Shown here piece by piece: positions 45,464 through 54,761 of a stretch of 64,000 nucleotides of DNA. The notes below the pieces were generated by a model, which saw only the letters and a program-made list of their open reading frames with translations, was not told where the DNA came from and did no database searches. This DNA is from Hyphomicrobium facile (lineage in GTDB: Bacteria > Pseudomonadota > Alphaproteobacteria > Rhizobiales > Hyphomicrobiaceae), in the NCBI RefSeq assembly GCF_900116175.1, contig NZ_FPCH01000001.1, positions 1,118,501-1,182,500 on the forward strand, given 5' to 3'. The number at the start of each line of letters is the position of its first letter. The first letter of the stretch is position 1. The position numbers and the translations under genes are program-made.

Positions 45464-45807
45464 CGCCGTCTCCCTGAATTTATTCGAACGCGAGAATTTT
45501 GCCGGAAAGCCCGAGCCGGGTTGGCTTTGGGTCGCGGATGATCTCGTGTGATGCGGCGGGGCCCTCGCCGCTGTTCCGCGTGGAACAGGCTCGTGTTGCG
45601 AGGGCGGGCGTTCCGTCGCAGCGACGGGGCGCACGTGCGCAATCACGAGGGATCGGGGCCCAGCTATGAGCCTGTGACAGTTCGCAGTTGCAAAATGGCG
45701 ATGGCTCGGCTCTCGACGTGAAACAAATTCCGTAACATATGCCGTTAGTTACTCAGGCCCTCGCTCTTGTGCGGTGCGGCGAAGCTCGGCAGCAAGAAGA
45801 GGTGCGC
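45464..45807. other. Divergent intergenic region
   Basis: 344 bp between the secreted protein and the MFS gene. No gene, repeat or clear operator is supported. Confidence 0.45.
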
Positions 45808-47022
45808 ATGGACGTGAGGGCGGACGCTTTTGACAGCGTGCAGACAACGCGCACGAAGCTAACCCCCCGTCAGGTCAACCTCGTACATTTCGCGCTGGCG
45901 ATGGGCGGCTTCGCAATCGGCACGACCGAGTTCGCGGCGATGAGCCTGTTGCCGTATTTCGCGGCGACGTTCGGAATTTCCGAGCCTCATGCCGGATACG
46001 CCATCAGTGCGTATGCGCTCGGCGTTGTTGTCGGAGCGCCGGTCATCGCGGTGCTCGCTGCGAAATGGTCGCGGCGGATGTTGCTTCTGACGTTGATGAT
46101 GGTCTTCGCCGTCTTCAACGTGATGACAGCGCTTTCGCCGACGTATGGCTCGATGGTCGCCTTTCGCTTTTTGAGCGGCATTCCGCACGGCGCTTACTTC
46201 GGTGTCGCGATGCTCGTTGCGGCGTCGCTCGTTCCAGCGAACGCCCGGTCGCAGGCGGTTGGCCGCGTGCTTATCGGTCTTACGATTGCGACGGTGATCG
46301 GTGTTCCCGTGGCGACGTGGATCGGGCAGGCGCTCGGCTGGCGTTCGGGTTTTGCGATCGTCGGCGTTCTGGCAGCTCTGACGGTTTCGCTCATTTGGTT
46401 CTACGTGCCGGCAGACCAGCCGACCAAGGAAGCCAGCATGTTGCGCGAGCTTGGCGCGCTGAAGCGGTCGCAGGTGTGGCTAACCCTTGCAATCGGCGCC
46501 ATCGGCTTCGGCGGCATGTTCGCCGTCTATTCGTATCTCTCGTCGACACTGACGGACGTTACACACGTGCCTTCCTACGTGGTGCCGATCGTGCTCGTCT
46601 TCTTCGGCGCGGGCATGACAGTCGGCACGTACGTCACCGGCCGGCTCGCGGATCGGGCCTTGATGCCCACGGTCGGTGGGCTGTTGCTTTGGAGTTTGGT
46701 GTCGCTGGCGCTCTTCCCATTTGCGGCCGGCAACATCTACGCGGTGACGCTGGTGGTATTCATGATCGGCTGCGGAGGCGGTCTAGGAACCGCGCTGCAG
46801 ACACGCTTGATGGACGTCGCCGGCGAAGCGCAGACGCTCGCCGCCGCTCTCAATCACAGCGCGTTCAACATGGCGAATGCCCTCGGCCCGTGGCTTGGCG
46901 GCATGGCCATCGCGGGTGGCTATGGCTGGACGTCGACCGGGTGGGTCGGCGTGGCGCTTGCGATCGGCGGCCTGTTCTTCTGGGCACTTTCGCTTCTTAC
47001 CGACGGCACGCGGCGAGCGTGA
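45808..47022 (+). CDS. DHA1-family MFS transporter (AraJ/YdhP type), 404 aa
   Basis: ATG 45808 follows AGAGGTGCGC. About 12 helices with ALAMGGFAIGTTEFAAMSLLPYFA in helix 1, ALGVVVGAPVIAVLAAKWSRRMLL (motif A), FRFLSGIPHGAYFGVA and a second half with YVTGRLADRALMP. The GTTEF segment is typical of AraJ-like sugar or drug exporters. Substrate unknown. Convergent with the emrB-like gene at 47049. Confidence 0.9.
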   Translation: MDVRADAFDSVQTTRTKLTPRQVNLVHFALAMGGFAIGTTEFAAMSLLPYFAATFGISEPHAGYAISAYALGVVVGAPVIAVLAAKWSRRMLLLTLMMVFAVFNVMTALSPTYGSMVAFRFLSGIPHGAYFGVAMLVAASLVPANARSQAVGRVLIGLTIATVIGVPVATWIGQALGWRSGFAIVGVLAALTVSLIWFYVPADQPTKEASMLRELGALKRSQVWLTLAIGAIGFGGMFAVYSYLSSTLTDVTHVPSYVVPIVLVFFGAGMTVGTYVTGRLADRALMPTVGGLLLWSLVSLALFPFAAGNIYAVTLVVFMIGCGGGLGTALQTRLMDVAGEAQTLAAALNHSAFNMANALGPWLGGMAIAGGYGWTSTGWVGVALAIGGLFFWALSLLTDGTRRA

Positions 47023-47048
47023 CCGGTTCGGCGGATCGTCACTGTTCT

Positions 47049-48635
47049 TCAGTGACCTGCGGCGCCGGCAGGGACCGCTTCGGGTTTTCGCATGAGCAGC
47101 GTGAAGAGCGCGGCAGACGCGAATAGTACAGTCAGCACCAGGAAGAGATCGGCAAACGACAGAACATTCGCCTGCATGCGCACCATCATCGCGAGCTTCT
47201 TCAGCGCCGCCATGTCGCCGTCGGCCTGCATTGCGTTCGTGAATGTCTGTTGCATTCCCGCGAGACGGTCTTCGGCGATGGGATGTCCCCACGAGACCTG
47301 CTCGTGCAAGCGTGCGAGATGCAGGTCGAGGCGCTTGTTCAGGAGTGTATTGATGATCGCCAGGCCGACAGCGCCGCCGAGGTTGCGCGTCAGGTTGAAG
47401 AGGCCGGAGGCGTTCTTCAGCTGGTCGGGCGGCAGGGTGCCGAGCGAGAGGTTGTTGATCGGCACCATGCACAGCATGAGCGAGGAACCGCGCAGGACCT
47501 GCGGAAGTAGCAACTCCCAGAAATCCCAGTCCGAGGTGATGCCGCTCGCGATATAGGTTCCGCTCGCAAAGCCGATGAAGCCGATCAACATCATGACGCG
47601 TGGATCGAGGATGCTCGAGAGGCGTCCGCTGATCGGCGCGGTCAGAAACATTGCGACGCCGGTGACGAACATCGTCTCGCCGATCATCAGGGAGCTGTAG
47701 CCGCGGATCTGGGCGAGGTACACGGGATAGACGTAGGTCAGACCATAGAGGCCTATGCCCATCGTGAAGCTGAAAGCCGAACCGAACGCGAAGTTCCTAT
47801 TCTTGAAAGCCCTGAGTTCGACAATCGGGTCTTTCGCGGTCATGGCGCGCCAGAAGAAGACGATGGCGCCGATGACGGTCAGAACGCCGAAGATGGCGAT
47901 GGTCTGATCGTCGAACCAGTCATAACGGGGGCCTTCCTCCAGCACGTATTCGAGCGAGCCGAGAAACATCGCCATCGCGATGAGGCCGACGTAGTCGAAG
48001 CGGTCGAAGAGGGCAAAATTCGGCTTGTCGAAGTCGACGAGGAAGTAGACGGCGATGGCGACGAGGATGCCGGGCACGACGTTGATGAGGAACAGCCAGT
48101 GCCATGAGAAGGCGTCGGTGAGATAGCCGCCGACCGTCGGTCCGATCGTCGGCGCCAGCGTCGCGACAAGGCCGATGATGGGGGAGACGATGTTGCGCTT
48201 CGACGGCGGAAACAGCGTGAAGGCGACGGCGAAGACGCTCGGGATCATGCCGCCGCCGATGAACCCTTGGATCGCGCGGTAGAGGATCATCTGGTCGATC
48301 GTCGTCGCGGTGGCGCAGAGGGCGCTCGCGGCCGTGAAGCCGACGGCGGCTGAAAAGAAGAGCACCCGCGTCGAGAGGGCGCGTGCGAGGAAGCCTGATA
48401 GCGGGATCATCACGACTTCGGCGATGAGATATGCCGTCTGGACCCACGGAATCTCGTCAGAGCTTGCCGAGAGGCCCGCCTGGATTTCCGTCAGCGACGC
48501 CGAGACGATCTGAATGTCGAGTATCGCCATGAACATGCCGAAGACCATGGCGAGGAAGCCCGCGAGCTGGCGCGGCGTGACGCCGATCCATTCGAGCTTC
48601 TGAGCTTCGTCAGGCAATTTGGTCAATTCGGCCAT
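47049..48635 (-). CDS. emrB: DHA2-family MFS drug transporter (EmrB type), 528 aa
   Basis: Fourteen helices with AILDIQIVSASL (a variant of the DHA2 LDxTIVNVALP motif), GFLARALSTRVLF and APTIGPTVGGYLTDAFSWHWLFLINVVPG (motif C). It lies 26 nt downstream of the adaptor gene at 48662 and forms the inner-membrane pump of a second EmrAB-type set. The divergent TetR gene at 50099 is the likely regulator. Confidence 0.93.
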   Translation of the reverse strand: MAELTKLPDEAQKLEWIGVTPRQLAGFLAMVFGMFMAILDIQIVSASLTEIQAGLSASSDEIPWVQTAYLIAEVVMIPLSGFLARALSTRVLFFSAAVGFTAASALCATATTIDQMILYRAIQGFIGGGMIPSVFAVAFTLFPPSKRNIVSPIIGLVATLAPTIGPTVGGYLTDAFSWHWLFLINVVPGILVAIAVYFLVDFDKPNFALFDRFDYVGLIAMAMFLGSLEYVLEEGPRYDWFDDQTIAIFGVLTVIGAIVFFWRAMTAKDPIVELRAFKNRNFAFGSAFSFTMGIGLYGLTYVYPVYLAQIRGYSSLMIGETMFVTGVAMFLTAPISGRLSSILDPRVMMLIGFIGFASGTYIASGITSDWDFWELLLPQVLRGSSLMLCMVPINNLSLGTLPPDQLKNASGLFNLTRNLGGAVGLAIINTLLNKRLDLHLARLHEQVSWGHPIAEDRLAGMQQTFTNAMQADGDMAALKKLAMMVRMQANVLSFADLFLVLTVLFASAALFTLLMRKPEAVPAGAAGH

Positions 48636-48661
48636 GGCTTAGTGCCGCCTTTCGCGGGCAG

Positions 48662-49945
48662 CTATCGCAGCGCGGCTTGATCGGGACCGGCGTCTTTCGG
48701 CGTCGTCCGCGTATCCACGCTGACGACGACGGAGAGACCGGGGCGCAATTTGTTGTGCGCGGTCGCCGCGGGAATGGTGATGCGAACGGGTACGCGCTGC
48801 ACGATCTTCGTGAAGTTGCCCGTGGCGTTTTCAGGTGGCAGCAGCGAGAACTGGGAGCCCGATGCGGGCGAGACGCCTTCGACGGTGCCCTTCAGGGATT
48901 CGCCGTTCAAGGCGTCGACGCGTACCGTCGCGGTTTGGCCCGGGACGATTTCGGGAAGCTGCGTTTCCTTGAAGTTCGCATCGACGAAGACTTTGTCGAG
49001 CGGCACGACCGCGGCGAGGCGTTTGCCCGGCGTTACGTAATCACCGACCTGGACGCCGCGATTGCCGATGACGCCATCGAACGGCGCGCGGATGACGGTG
49101 AAGGAGAGATCGCGCGCGGCCTGGTCGACTGCGACCTGCAATTCCTTCGCGACCTTTTCCGCCTGATCGCGCTGGGCGTGGAGGAGAGCGACGTTGGCGT
49201 CGGCGGATTGAATTGCTGCTTCGTTGGCTTTCACTTGAGCGTAGGCGGAATCGCGCGCGGCGATGGTGGCGTCGAGCGATGCTTTCGTTGCGTAATCCTT
49301 GGCGGTCAATGCGTCCGTGCGCTTGAAGTCAGCGACGGTTTTGACGACGTTGGCTTTGGCGGAGTCGAGTTGCGCGCGGGCTTGTTCGCCGGAAGCTTCC
49401 GCCGCTTTTATCTGCGCATCGAAGGTTTTGATTGCTGCGAGCTGTGTCGCGAGCTTCGATTGGGCCTGCTCGAGCGCCAAGCGATAGTCGCCGTCGTCCA
49501 GCCGTACGAGTGTCTGGCCTTCCTTTACCTGCTGATTGTCGACGACGGGCACTTCCGCAACGATGGCCGGGATCTTCGGCGAAATGATCGCCATGTAGGC
49601 GCCGACGTAAGCATCGTCCGTCGAGACGAGGAAGCGGCCGACGGTGATGTATTCATAAGCGAAGTAGGTGAGGCCCATGAGGGCGAGCGCGCCGACGCCG
49701 AGGAATACCGGCTTGCGGCGGGATGCCGGCTTCGAGGTGCCGGACGCCGCCGTGGTCTCGGATTTCGATTCGCGTGCGTGGGGTTGCTCCGGCTTCTGCG
49801 CGGTTTCGGCTTTGGCCGCTTGCGTCTGGGCAAGCGCGCTCGGGTTGGAGCCTAAGCGCGGCCGTTCCTCGCCGTCCGATGCGGTGTCTCCGATCTCATT
49901 CGGTCTGGGGCGCAGCGCCAGACGACCACTCGAATTCCCACCCAT
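48662..49945 (-). CDS. emrA: HlyD/EmrA-family periplasmic adaptor, 427 aa
   Basis: ATG 49945 is used (an in-frame TTG lies nine bases upstream). The N-terminal ~75 residues are polar, Pro/Ala-rich and cytoplasmic, longer than in the first EmrA of this window. A membrane helix (about 78-98), lipoyl halves (YVGAYMAIISPKIPAIVAEVPV and FTVIRAPFDGVIGNRGVQVGDYV), a coiled coil and the barrel KVFVDANFKETQLPEI follow. It bridges EmrB to an outer-membrane channel not encoded here. Confidence 0.92.
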   Translation of the reverse strand: MGGNSSGRLALRPRPNEIGDTASDGEERPRLGSNPSALAQTQAAKAETAQKPEQPHARESKSETTAASGTSKPASRRKPVFLGVGALALMGLTYFAYEYITVGRFLVSTDDAYVGAYMAIISPKIPAIVAEVPVVDNQQVKEGQTLVRLDDGDYRLALEQAQSKLATQLAAIKTFDAQIKAAEASGEQARAQLDSAKANVVKTVADFKRTDALTAKDYATKASLDATIAARDSAYAQVKANEAAIQSADANVALLHAQRDQAEKVAKELQVAVDQAARDLSFTVIRAPFDGVIGNRGVQVGDYVTPGKRLAAVVPLDKVFVDANFKETQLPEIVPGQTATVRVDALNGESLKGTVEGVSPASGSQFSLLPPENATGNFTKIVQRVPVRITIPAATAHNKLRPGLSVVVSVDTRTTPKDAGPDQAALR

Positions 49946-49976
49946 AACACCCAATTCCCTTTAAACCGCGGAATTA

Positions 49977-50053
49977 AACCGACCGGTTCAGTTGATGACT
50001 TGACATACAACGCAGATGGGTGATTATCAAGATGAAACTGAACCGTTTGGTTC
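49977..50053. promoter_or_regulatory. Two probable TetR operators in the emrA/tetR divergent promoter
   Basis: AACC-gacc-GGTT at 49977-49988 and GAACC-gttt-GGTTC at 50040-50053 are similar palindromes. Each extends to CAGTT or AACTG on the side facing the other, so they form an inverted pair about 63 bp apart. Binding by the adjacent TetR protein is an inference. Confidence 0.65.
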
Positions 50054-50098
50054 GATTTATTGTATGAGTGCTGAACCGCGAGTTCGGAACGTATAAGG

Positions 50099-50785
50099 AT
50101 GACAAACATGGAAGCTGCGCATTTGACCCCAGAACCAGCGAGAGAAGACCGGCGCGGCGGTCGCCCTGCAGCGGGAACCGATCCGCAAAAGCGCCGCCAA
50201 ATTTTGGAGGGCGCAGGCCGAATATTTTCGACCACGGGTTTCGATGCTTCGAGCATGAGCGACGTCGCTCGCGAAGCGCGCGTCTCAAAGGCGACGCTCT
50301 ACGTCTATTTCCAGGACAAGGAGCATCTCTTCACCGCGATCTGCGCCGAGCGGCGCGATCGCAACATCTCCGAGATCCTCTCGTTGCTCGATACCGAGAA
50401 GCCATTTGAATCCGTTCTGACGGAATTCGGCACCGAGGTGTTGACGATCTTATCGGAGCCGTTCGTCGTCGCCGCGCATCGGATCGTCATCGGTGTCGCT
50501 GAACGGATGCCCGAAGTCGGGACCGAGTTCTTCGAACGTGGACCGAAGCGGGTCTCAGCCGCACTTGGCAAATTTCTCGATCATCACGTTGCGGCGGGGC
50601 GGCTCGAGATTGCAGACACCTATTTCGCTGCCACGCAGTTCTTGGAACTGATACAGGCCTCGATTATCCGCCCACGGCTTTATGGTGCGATCACCTCGCC
50701 GCCGACGCGTGACGAGATCGAAAAGAATGTCGCGTCCGCGATCGCGATCATGACCGCGGGCTACGCGCCGCGCGAACAGCGCTAG
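50099..50785 (+). CDS. TetR-family transcriptional repressor, 228 aa
   Basis: An N-terminal helix-turn-helix of the TetR type (RRQILEGAGRIFSTTGFDASSMSDVAREARVSKATLYVYFQDKEHLF, about residues 32-77) and a helical ligand domain with a TetR_C-type FFERGPKRVSAALGKFL. It is divergent from emrAB with the palindromes above in between, so it probably represses the pump and itself until a toxic compound binds. ATG 50099 or 50108. Confidence 0.92.
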   Translation: MTNMEAAHLTPEPAREDRRGGRPAAGTDPQKRRQILEGAGRIFSTTGFDASSMSDVAREARVSKATLYVYFQDKEHLFTAICAERRDRNISEILSLLDTEKPFESVLTEFGTEVLTILSEPFVVAAHRIVIGVAERMPEVGTEFFERGPKRVSAALGKFLDHHVAAGRLEIADTYFAATQFLELIQASIIRPRLYGAITSPPTRDEIEKNVASAIAIMTAGYAPREQR

Positions 50786-50811
50786 GCGGAACATTCACTT
50801 CCCGAGACGTG

Positions 50812-52851
50812 TCAGCTCGCGAGGGCTGGCACGCTCTCGGCGAAGTCGAGATCGCGGGGCTCAGTGGTTGGGACACCTGCGATCGTCCGCCAGCCCGGAA
50901 GATTGGCGAGCGTCGGGTCGATGTAGGTGTGGTGCCAGAGCTGCGTTGCGAGCACCGCAACGAGGCCAAGCTCGGCGGAGCTGCGTTGATAACCCCAGGG
51001 CGACAGCTCCTGATATTTCCCGCGCCACTCGCGCACAGCTTCAGGATCGAAATATCCGGCCTTCTTGATCGAGGCATCGCTCAAGAGTTCGTCGACGTAT
51101 GGCAGCCGCTGCTGCAGGAAGAAGCCGTCGAGCGGCGCGCGGAACATGCCTTTCGGCCGCCACGCGATCTCTTTCGGCAGCCATTTTTCGGCGACGCGGC
51201 GAAGCAGATACTTCTCGGTGAGGCCCTTGAACTTCCACTTCGGATCGATGGCGGCAAGGAAATCGAAGACATTGTTGTCGAGGAACGGATAGCGCATCTC
51301 GACGGACTGGCTCATGGCGATGCGATCGCCCTTGAGACTCAGAAGCTGTCCGGGCAGATGGATTTTTCCGGCCCAGTAGACGCCGCGATTGACCGGATCC
51401 CAGGTCTTCGCGCGCGATATGTCGGGCTCGATTGCCGCGTAGGGATCGTGGTTGCCCAATTTGGCGAGCATGCTCTGGCTGTAGAAACGGGAACGCGACG
51501 CTCCGAGAAGACTGTAGAATCGCTGGAACGCGTGCATGCCGCCTGACGACTCTGCGTTGCGGACGAAATAAGCGATGGTCTCATCGTTGCAGCCGAGCCA
51601 GCGGTATAAGAATTTCTCGGCGAGGGACGACGCGACGCCTCCCGACGCTTTGCCCATCCAATCGAAGACGCGATCGAACTTGTACCAAGGGTAGCCGGCG
51701 AGCCATTCGTCGGAGCCTTCGCCCGTCAGCGCGACTTTGAAACCCTTTTCGTGCACCTTGCCGGCGAGCATCATCAGCGAGGTGCAGGACGTGTCCGTCA
51801 CGGGAGCTTCTGTGGCGACGAGCAATTTCTGGTAGTTCGCGACGATGTCGTCCGATCCGCAAGGCACGATGTAGGGATCGGCGGAAAGGTGCTTCGAGAT
51901 GATTGCCGCCTGCTCGGTTTCGTCGAGCTTCGGGTCGCGGATCTTGACGGTGAATGTTGCCGGTGCGGCGCCGAGAATATCCTTCGCCATCGCGACGACG
52001 GTGCTCGAGTCGACGCCGCCCGAGAGGTAGGAGGCGACGGGAACGTCAGCGCGCAGCCGCCGCTTCACAGCCTCGTAGAGAACGCTTTCGAATTCATCGA
52101 CGAGTTTCTTCTCGTTCTGTCCGCGTGCCTCTTGGCCCGCAGCAGGGAAATCCATTTCCCAATAGGTGCGCTCGCTGATCGTTGCGTCTTCGCCGCTGCG
52201 GCCGCGCGAGATCGTCAAGAATTTGCCCGGAGGCAGAATGTTGATGCCTTCGAAGCAGCTGAACGGTCCCGGCACAGCCAAGAAATTAAAGACCGCATCG
52301 ACGCCGCGCCGGTCGGGTTTCGGCTCGACCATTCCGGTCGCGAGGATCGTCTTGATTTCGGAACCGAAGATCAGCCAGTCGCTGCCGAACCGTGTCGTGC
52401 GTGTCCAGAAGAGAGGGCAGATGCCGAAGCGGTCGCGCGCTAGGATGAATTTCTGCTTGCGCTCATCGGCGAGGGCAACGGCGAACTGGCCGTTGAGCTT
52501 AGCGAACATGTCTTCTGCGAACTCTTCCCACATGTGCGGGAAAATTTCGGTATCGCAGTGCGTCTTCAAAACGTGGCCGCGGGTTCTCAGATCCTGGCGC
52601 CAATCGTCGTGATCGAAAATCTCGCCGTTGAAGATCGCCGTGATCTGCTTGTCTTCGTTGAAGACGGGCTGCTGGCCGTCGGCGAGGCCGACGATGCTGA
52701 GACGGCGGGAAGCAAATCCAAATCCGGGACGCTGCAGGTAGCCGTCTTCGTCGGGGCCGCGATGCACCATCGCGTCGGCTGCGCGTTTCAAAACGGACAG
52801 CGGAACGGAGCGCCTGCCCTTAAGGTCGATTATTCCGAAAATGCCACACAT
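50812..52851 (-). CDS. asnB: Glutamine-dependent asparagine synthetase (AsnB type), 679 aa
   Basis: ATG 52851 gives MCGIFGI, with the N-terminal Cys nucleophile of class II glutamine amidotransferases. The glutaminase half has GPDEDGY and FNGEIFDH, and the synthetase half the PP-loop SYLSGGVDSSTVVAMA and ALTGEGSDEWLAGYPWYKFD. It makes asparagine, or amidates a carbohydrate or peptide substrate, using glutamine and ATP. It is not in a polysaccharide cluster. Longer upstream frames would bury the Cys and are rejected. Confidence 0.93.
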   Translation of the reverse strand: MCGIFGIIDLKGRRSVPLSVLKRAADAMVHRGPDEDGYLQRPGFGFASRRLSIVGLADGQQPVFNEDKQITAIFNGEIFDHDDWRQDLRTRGHVLKTHCDTEIFPHMWEEFAEDMFAKLNGQFAVALADERKQKFILARDRFGICPLFWTRTTRFGSDWLIFGSEIKTILATGMVEPKPDRRGVDAVFNFLAVPGPFSCFEGINILPPGKFLTISRGRSGEDATISERTYWEMDFPAAGQEARGQNEKKLVDEFESVLYEAVKRRLRADVPVASYLSGGVDSSTVVAMAKDILGAAPATFTVKIRDPKLDETEQAAIISKHLSADPYIVPCGSDDIVANYQKLLVATEAPVTDTSCTSLMMLAGKVHEKGFKVALTGEGSDEWLAGYPWYKFDRVFDWMGKASGGVASSLAEKFLYRWLGCNDETIAYFVRNAESSGGMHAFQRFYSLLGASRSRFYSQSMLAKLGNHDPYAAIEPDISRAKTWDPVNRGVYWAGKIHLPGQLLSLKGDRIAMSQSVEMRYPFLDNNVFDFLAAIDPKWKFKGLTEKYLLRRVAEKWLPKEIAWRPKGMFRAPLDGFFLQQRLPYVDELLSDASIKKAGYFDPEAVREWRGKYQELSPWGYQRSSAELGLVAVLATQLWHHTYIDPTLANLPGWRTIAGVPTTEPRDLDFAESVPALAS

Positions 52852-53196
52852 AGGAATTATCCAACGGTTCTCGCACGGCCGTCCGGGCTGCTGACGAGGG
52901 ATGAAAAGTGCGACGCCGTCCCGCTCCGCCGGATGCGGAGACGCGGCCGCTTCTGCGACTGCGCCAATCGTAATGGATTGGCCTCCCAAAACCTATATGG
53001 CCACAAGGGCTCGCAATGGTGGTTACCGTTCGCGACAAATACGCGCGTCGCACGGCATTTTCGATAATTGGATCCTTCAGAAAGCGGCTGGATCGCTGCA
53101 TTGCGTCAGCCGCGTAACGTTGCCTTGAATGACTTGCGTATTCATCCATTTTGCCTAGTCGCTCGCGGGGTGGTGCTGCCCGCGAGCGATTGCGCA
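52852..53196. other. 345-bp intergenic stretch with a hairpin
   Basis: No credible gene. An 11-bp stem TCGCTCGCGGG / CCCGCGAGCGA is at 53159-53189, just past the stop of the lipoprotein gene on the minus strand. It has no U-run, so its role as terminator is uncertain. Confidence 0.55.
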
Positions 53197-53448
53197 TTAC
53201 GGATTAGGCTTGGCGGGCTCGGTCGCCTTGTCGGCGGCAGCCTTCGCATCGGCGGCGGCTTTATCGGCTGCGGCCTTGGCGTCTTCTGCAGTCTTTTCGG
53301 CAGCCGCCTTCGTGTCAGCAGCGGCTTTGTCAGCAGCAGCCTTCGCTTCGGTCGCAGCCTTGTCGGCCTCGGCTTTTTCCTTGGAATTGTCGCAGGCAAT
53401 AAGTCCGAGAGCACTAATCACACTCAAGGCGACGAGAACTTTCCTCAT
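53197..53448 (-). CDS. Small Ala/Lys-repeat lipoprotein, 83 aa
   Basis: The signal peptide carries a lipobox LIAC (Cys19), so the mature protein is lipid-anchored. Residues 24-78 are a near-perfect repeat of AAADKAAADAKAAAEKTAEDAK, an amphipathic Ala-zipper helix. The design recalls Braun-type and LEA-like lipoproteins, though there is no C-terminal Lys for peptidoglycan linkage (end EPAKPNP). A role as an envelope spacer or stress protein is inference. Confidence 0.75.
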   Translation of the reverse strand: MRKVLVALSVISALGLIACDNSKEKAEADKAATEAKAAADKAAADTKAAAEKTAEDAKAAADKAAADAKAAADKATEPAKPNP

Positions 53449-53627
53449 TTTGACTTCTCCCTTTCATGCGCTTCCATTTTTTTATAGCAAGCATTTGCGT
53501 GCTGCGCATTCATTGGGGCGCAACCGGAAAGAGAAATCAAGGCAATAGAAAAGGTCGTGAATCCTGCGTTAAGGGCGAACTCTCAGTGTGAGGGGTAATT
53601 GAAGTTAAGCGTTCGGCTGCCGTTAAT

Positions 53628-54473
53628 CTACTCGTTGCGGCGGCGCGTCATGAACGCAAGGCGTTCCAGGAGATGAGTATCCTGCTCATTCTTGATCAAG
53701 GCGCCGGCGAGCGGCGGAACGAGCTTTCTCGGATCTTTCTCGTTCAGTAACGCAGGGTCGATGTCCTCATGCAAGAGGAGCTTCAACCAGTCGAGAAGCT
53801 CAGATGTAGAAGGCTTTTTCTTCAGGCCCGGAACGTCGCGAAGTTCGTAGAAAACCCGCAAGGCGTCGCTGACGAGACGGTTTTTCAGGCCCGGGAAATG
53901 CACATCAACGATCCGGCGCATCGTCTCGGCGTCGGGGAACTTGATGAAATGAAAGAAGCAGCGGCGGAGAAATGCGTCCGGCAGCTCTTTCTCGTTGTTC
54001 GAGGTGATGAGCACTACGGGACGCGTCTTGGCCTTGATCGTCTCGCCCGTCTCGTAGACGAAGAATTCCATGCGATCGAGTTCTTGCAGAAGATCGTTGG
54101 GGAATTCGATGTCGGCCTTGTCGATTTCGTCGATCAGCAGCACACTGCGTTTCGGCGCTTCGAATGCGTCCCACAGCTTGCCGCGTTTGATATAGTTGGC
54201 GATATTCTTGACGCGCTCATCGCCGAGCTGACCATCTCGCAATCGCGAAACGGCATCATATTCGTAAAGGCCTTGCTGCGCTTTCGTCGTCGATTTGATG
54301 TGCCACTCGATCAACGGGGCATCGAGGGCCTTCGCGACCTCAGTCGCGAGGACCGATTTACCCGTGCCGGGCTCGCCCTTGATGAGGAGCGGCCGCTCAA
54401 GCCGGATCGCGGCGTTGACCGCGATCTTGAGGTCGGGCGTGGCGACGTAGGAGGAGGTGCCTTCGAAGTTCAT
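53628..54473 (-). CDS. MoxR-type AAA ATPase, 281 aa
   Basis: ATG 54473 (MNFEGTSSYVATPDLKIAVNAAIRL). Walker A GEPGTGKSV, Walker B VLLIDEIDKAD, sensor ITSNNEKELPDAFLRRCFFH; an AAA_5/MoxR domain (about residues 20-215) with a C-terminal helical lid. MoxR ATPases act as chaperones for metallo-enzymes or complexes, often with a VWA-domain partner gene next door. No VWA gene is seen within the window nearby. The downstream neighbour is the lipoprotein. Confidence 0.9.
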   Translation of the reverse strand: MNFEGTSSYVATPDLKIAVNAAIRLERPLLIKGEPGTGKSVLATEVAKALDAPLIEWHIKSTTKAQQGLYEYDAVSRLRDGQLGDERVKNIANYIKRGKLWDAFEAPKRSVLLIDEIDKADIEFPNDLLQELDRMEFFVYETGETIKAKTRPVVLITSNNEKELPDAFLRRCFFHFIKFPDAETMRRIVDVHFPGLKNRLVSDALRVFYELRDVPGLKKKPSTSELLDWLKLLLHEDIDPALLNEKDPRKLVPPLAGALIKNEQDTHLLERLAFMTRRRNE

Positions 54474-54761
54474 GAGGGTGTGTAGGGGGCCTGAGAAGCG
54501 GGGGGCAAGGTGACTGAAGCGCACTCCTCGGCAAGGATCTGTTAAAGGCTGCGAGCTGAGGAATTCGTCGCTTCAGTATAAGTGTCTGTAATTGTTGAAG
54601 TAAAGCTATATCTGTCAAATTTAGTACGGCTTCGTAGCGAGCTTGACTCGGAGGGCCTCACCCATAGATAAGGGGCGGCCGAAAGAGGCCGAGTCAGGGT
54701 CGACTTTTTTTTGGCGGAGGACTATCGGCTCGAGCGAACGCAGCCTCTGGAGAGGCGGACG

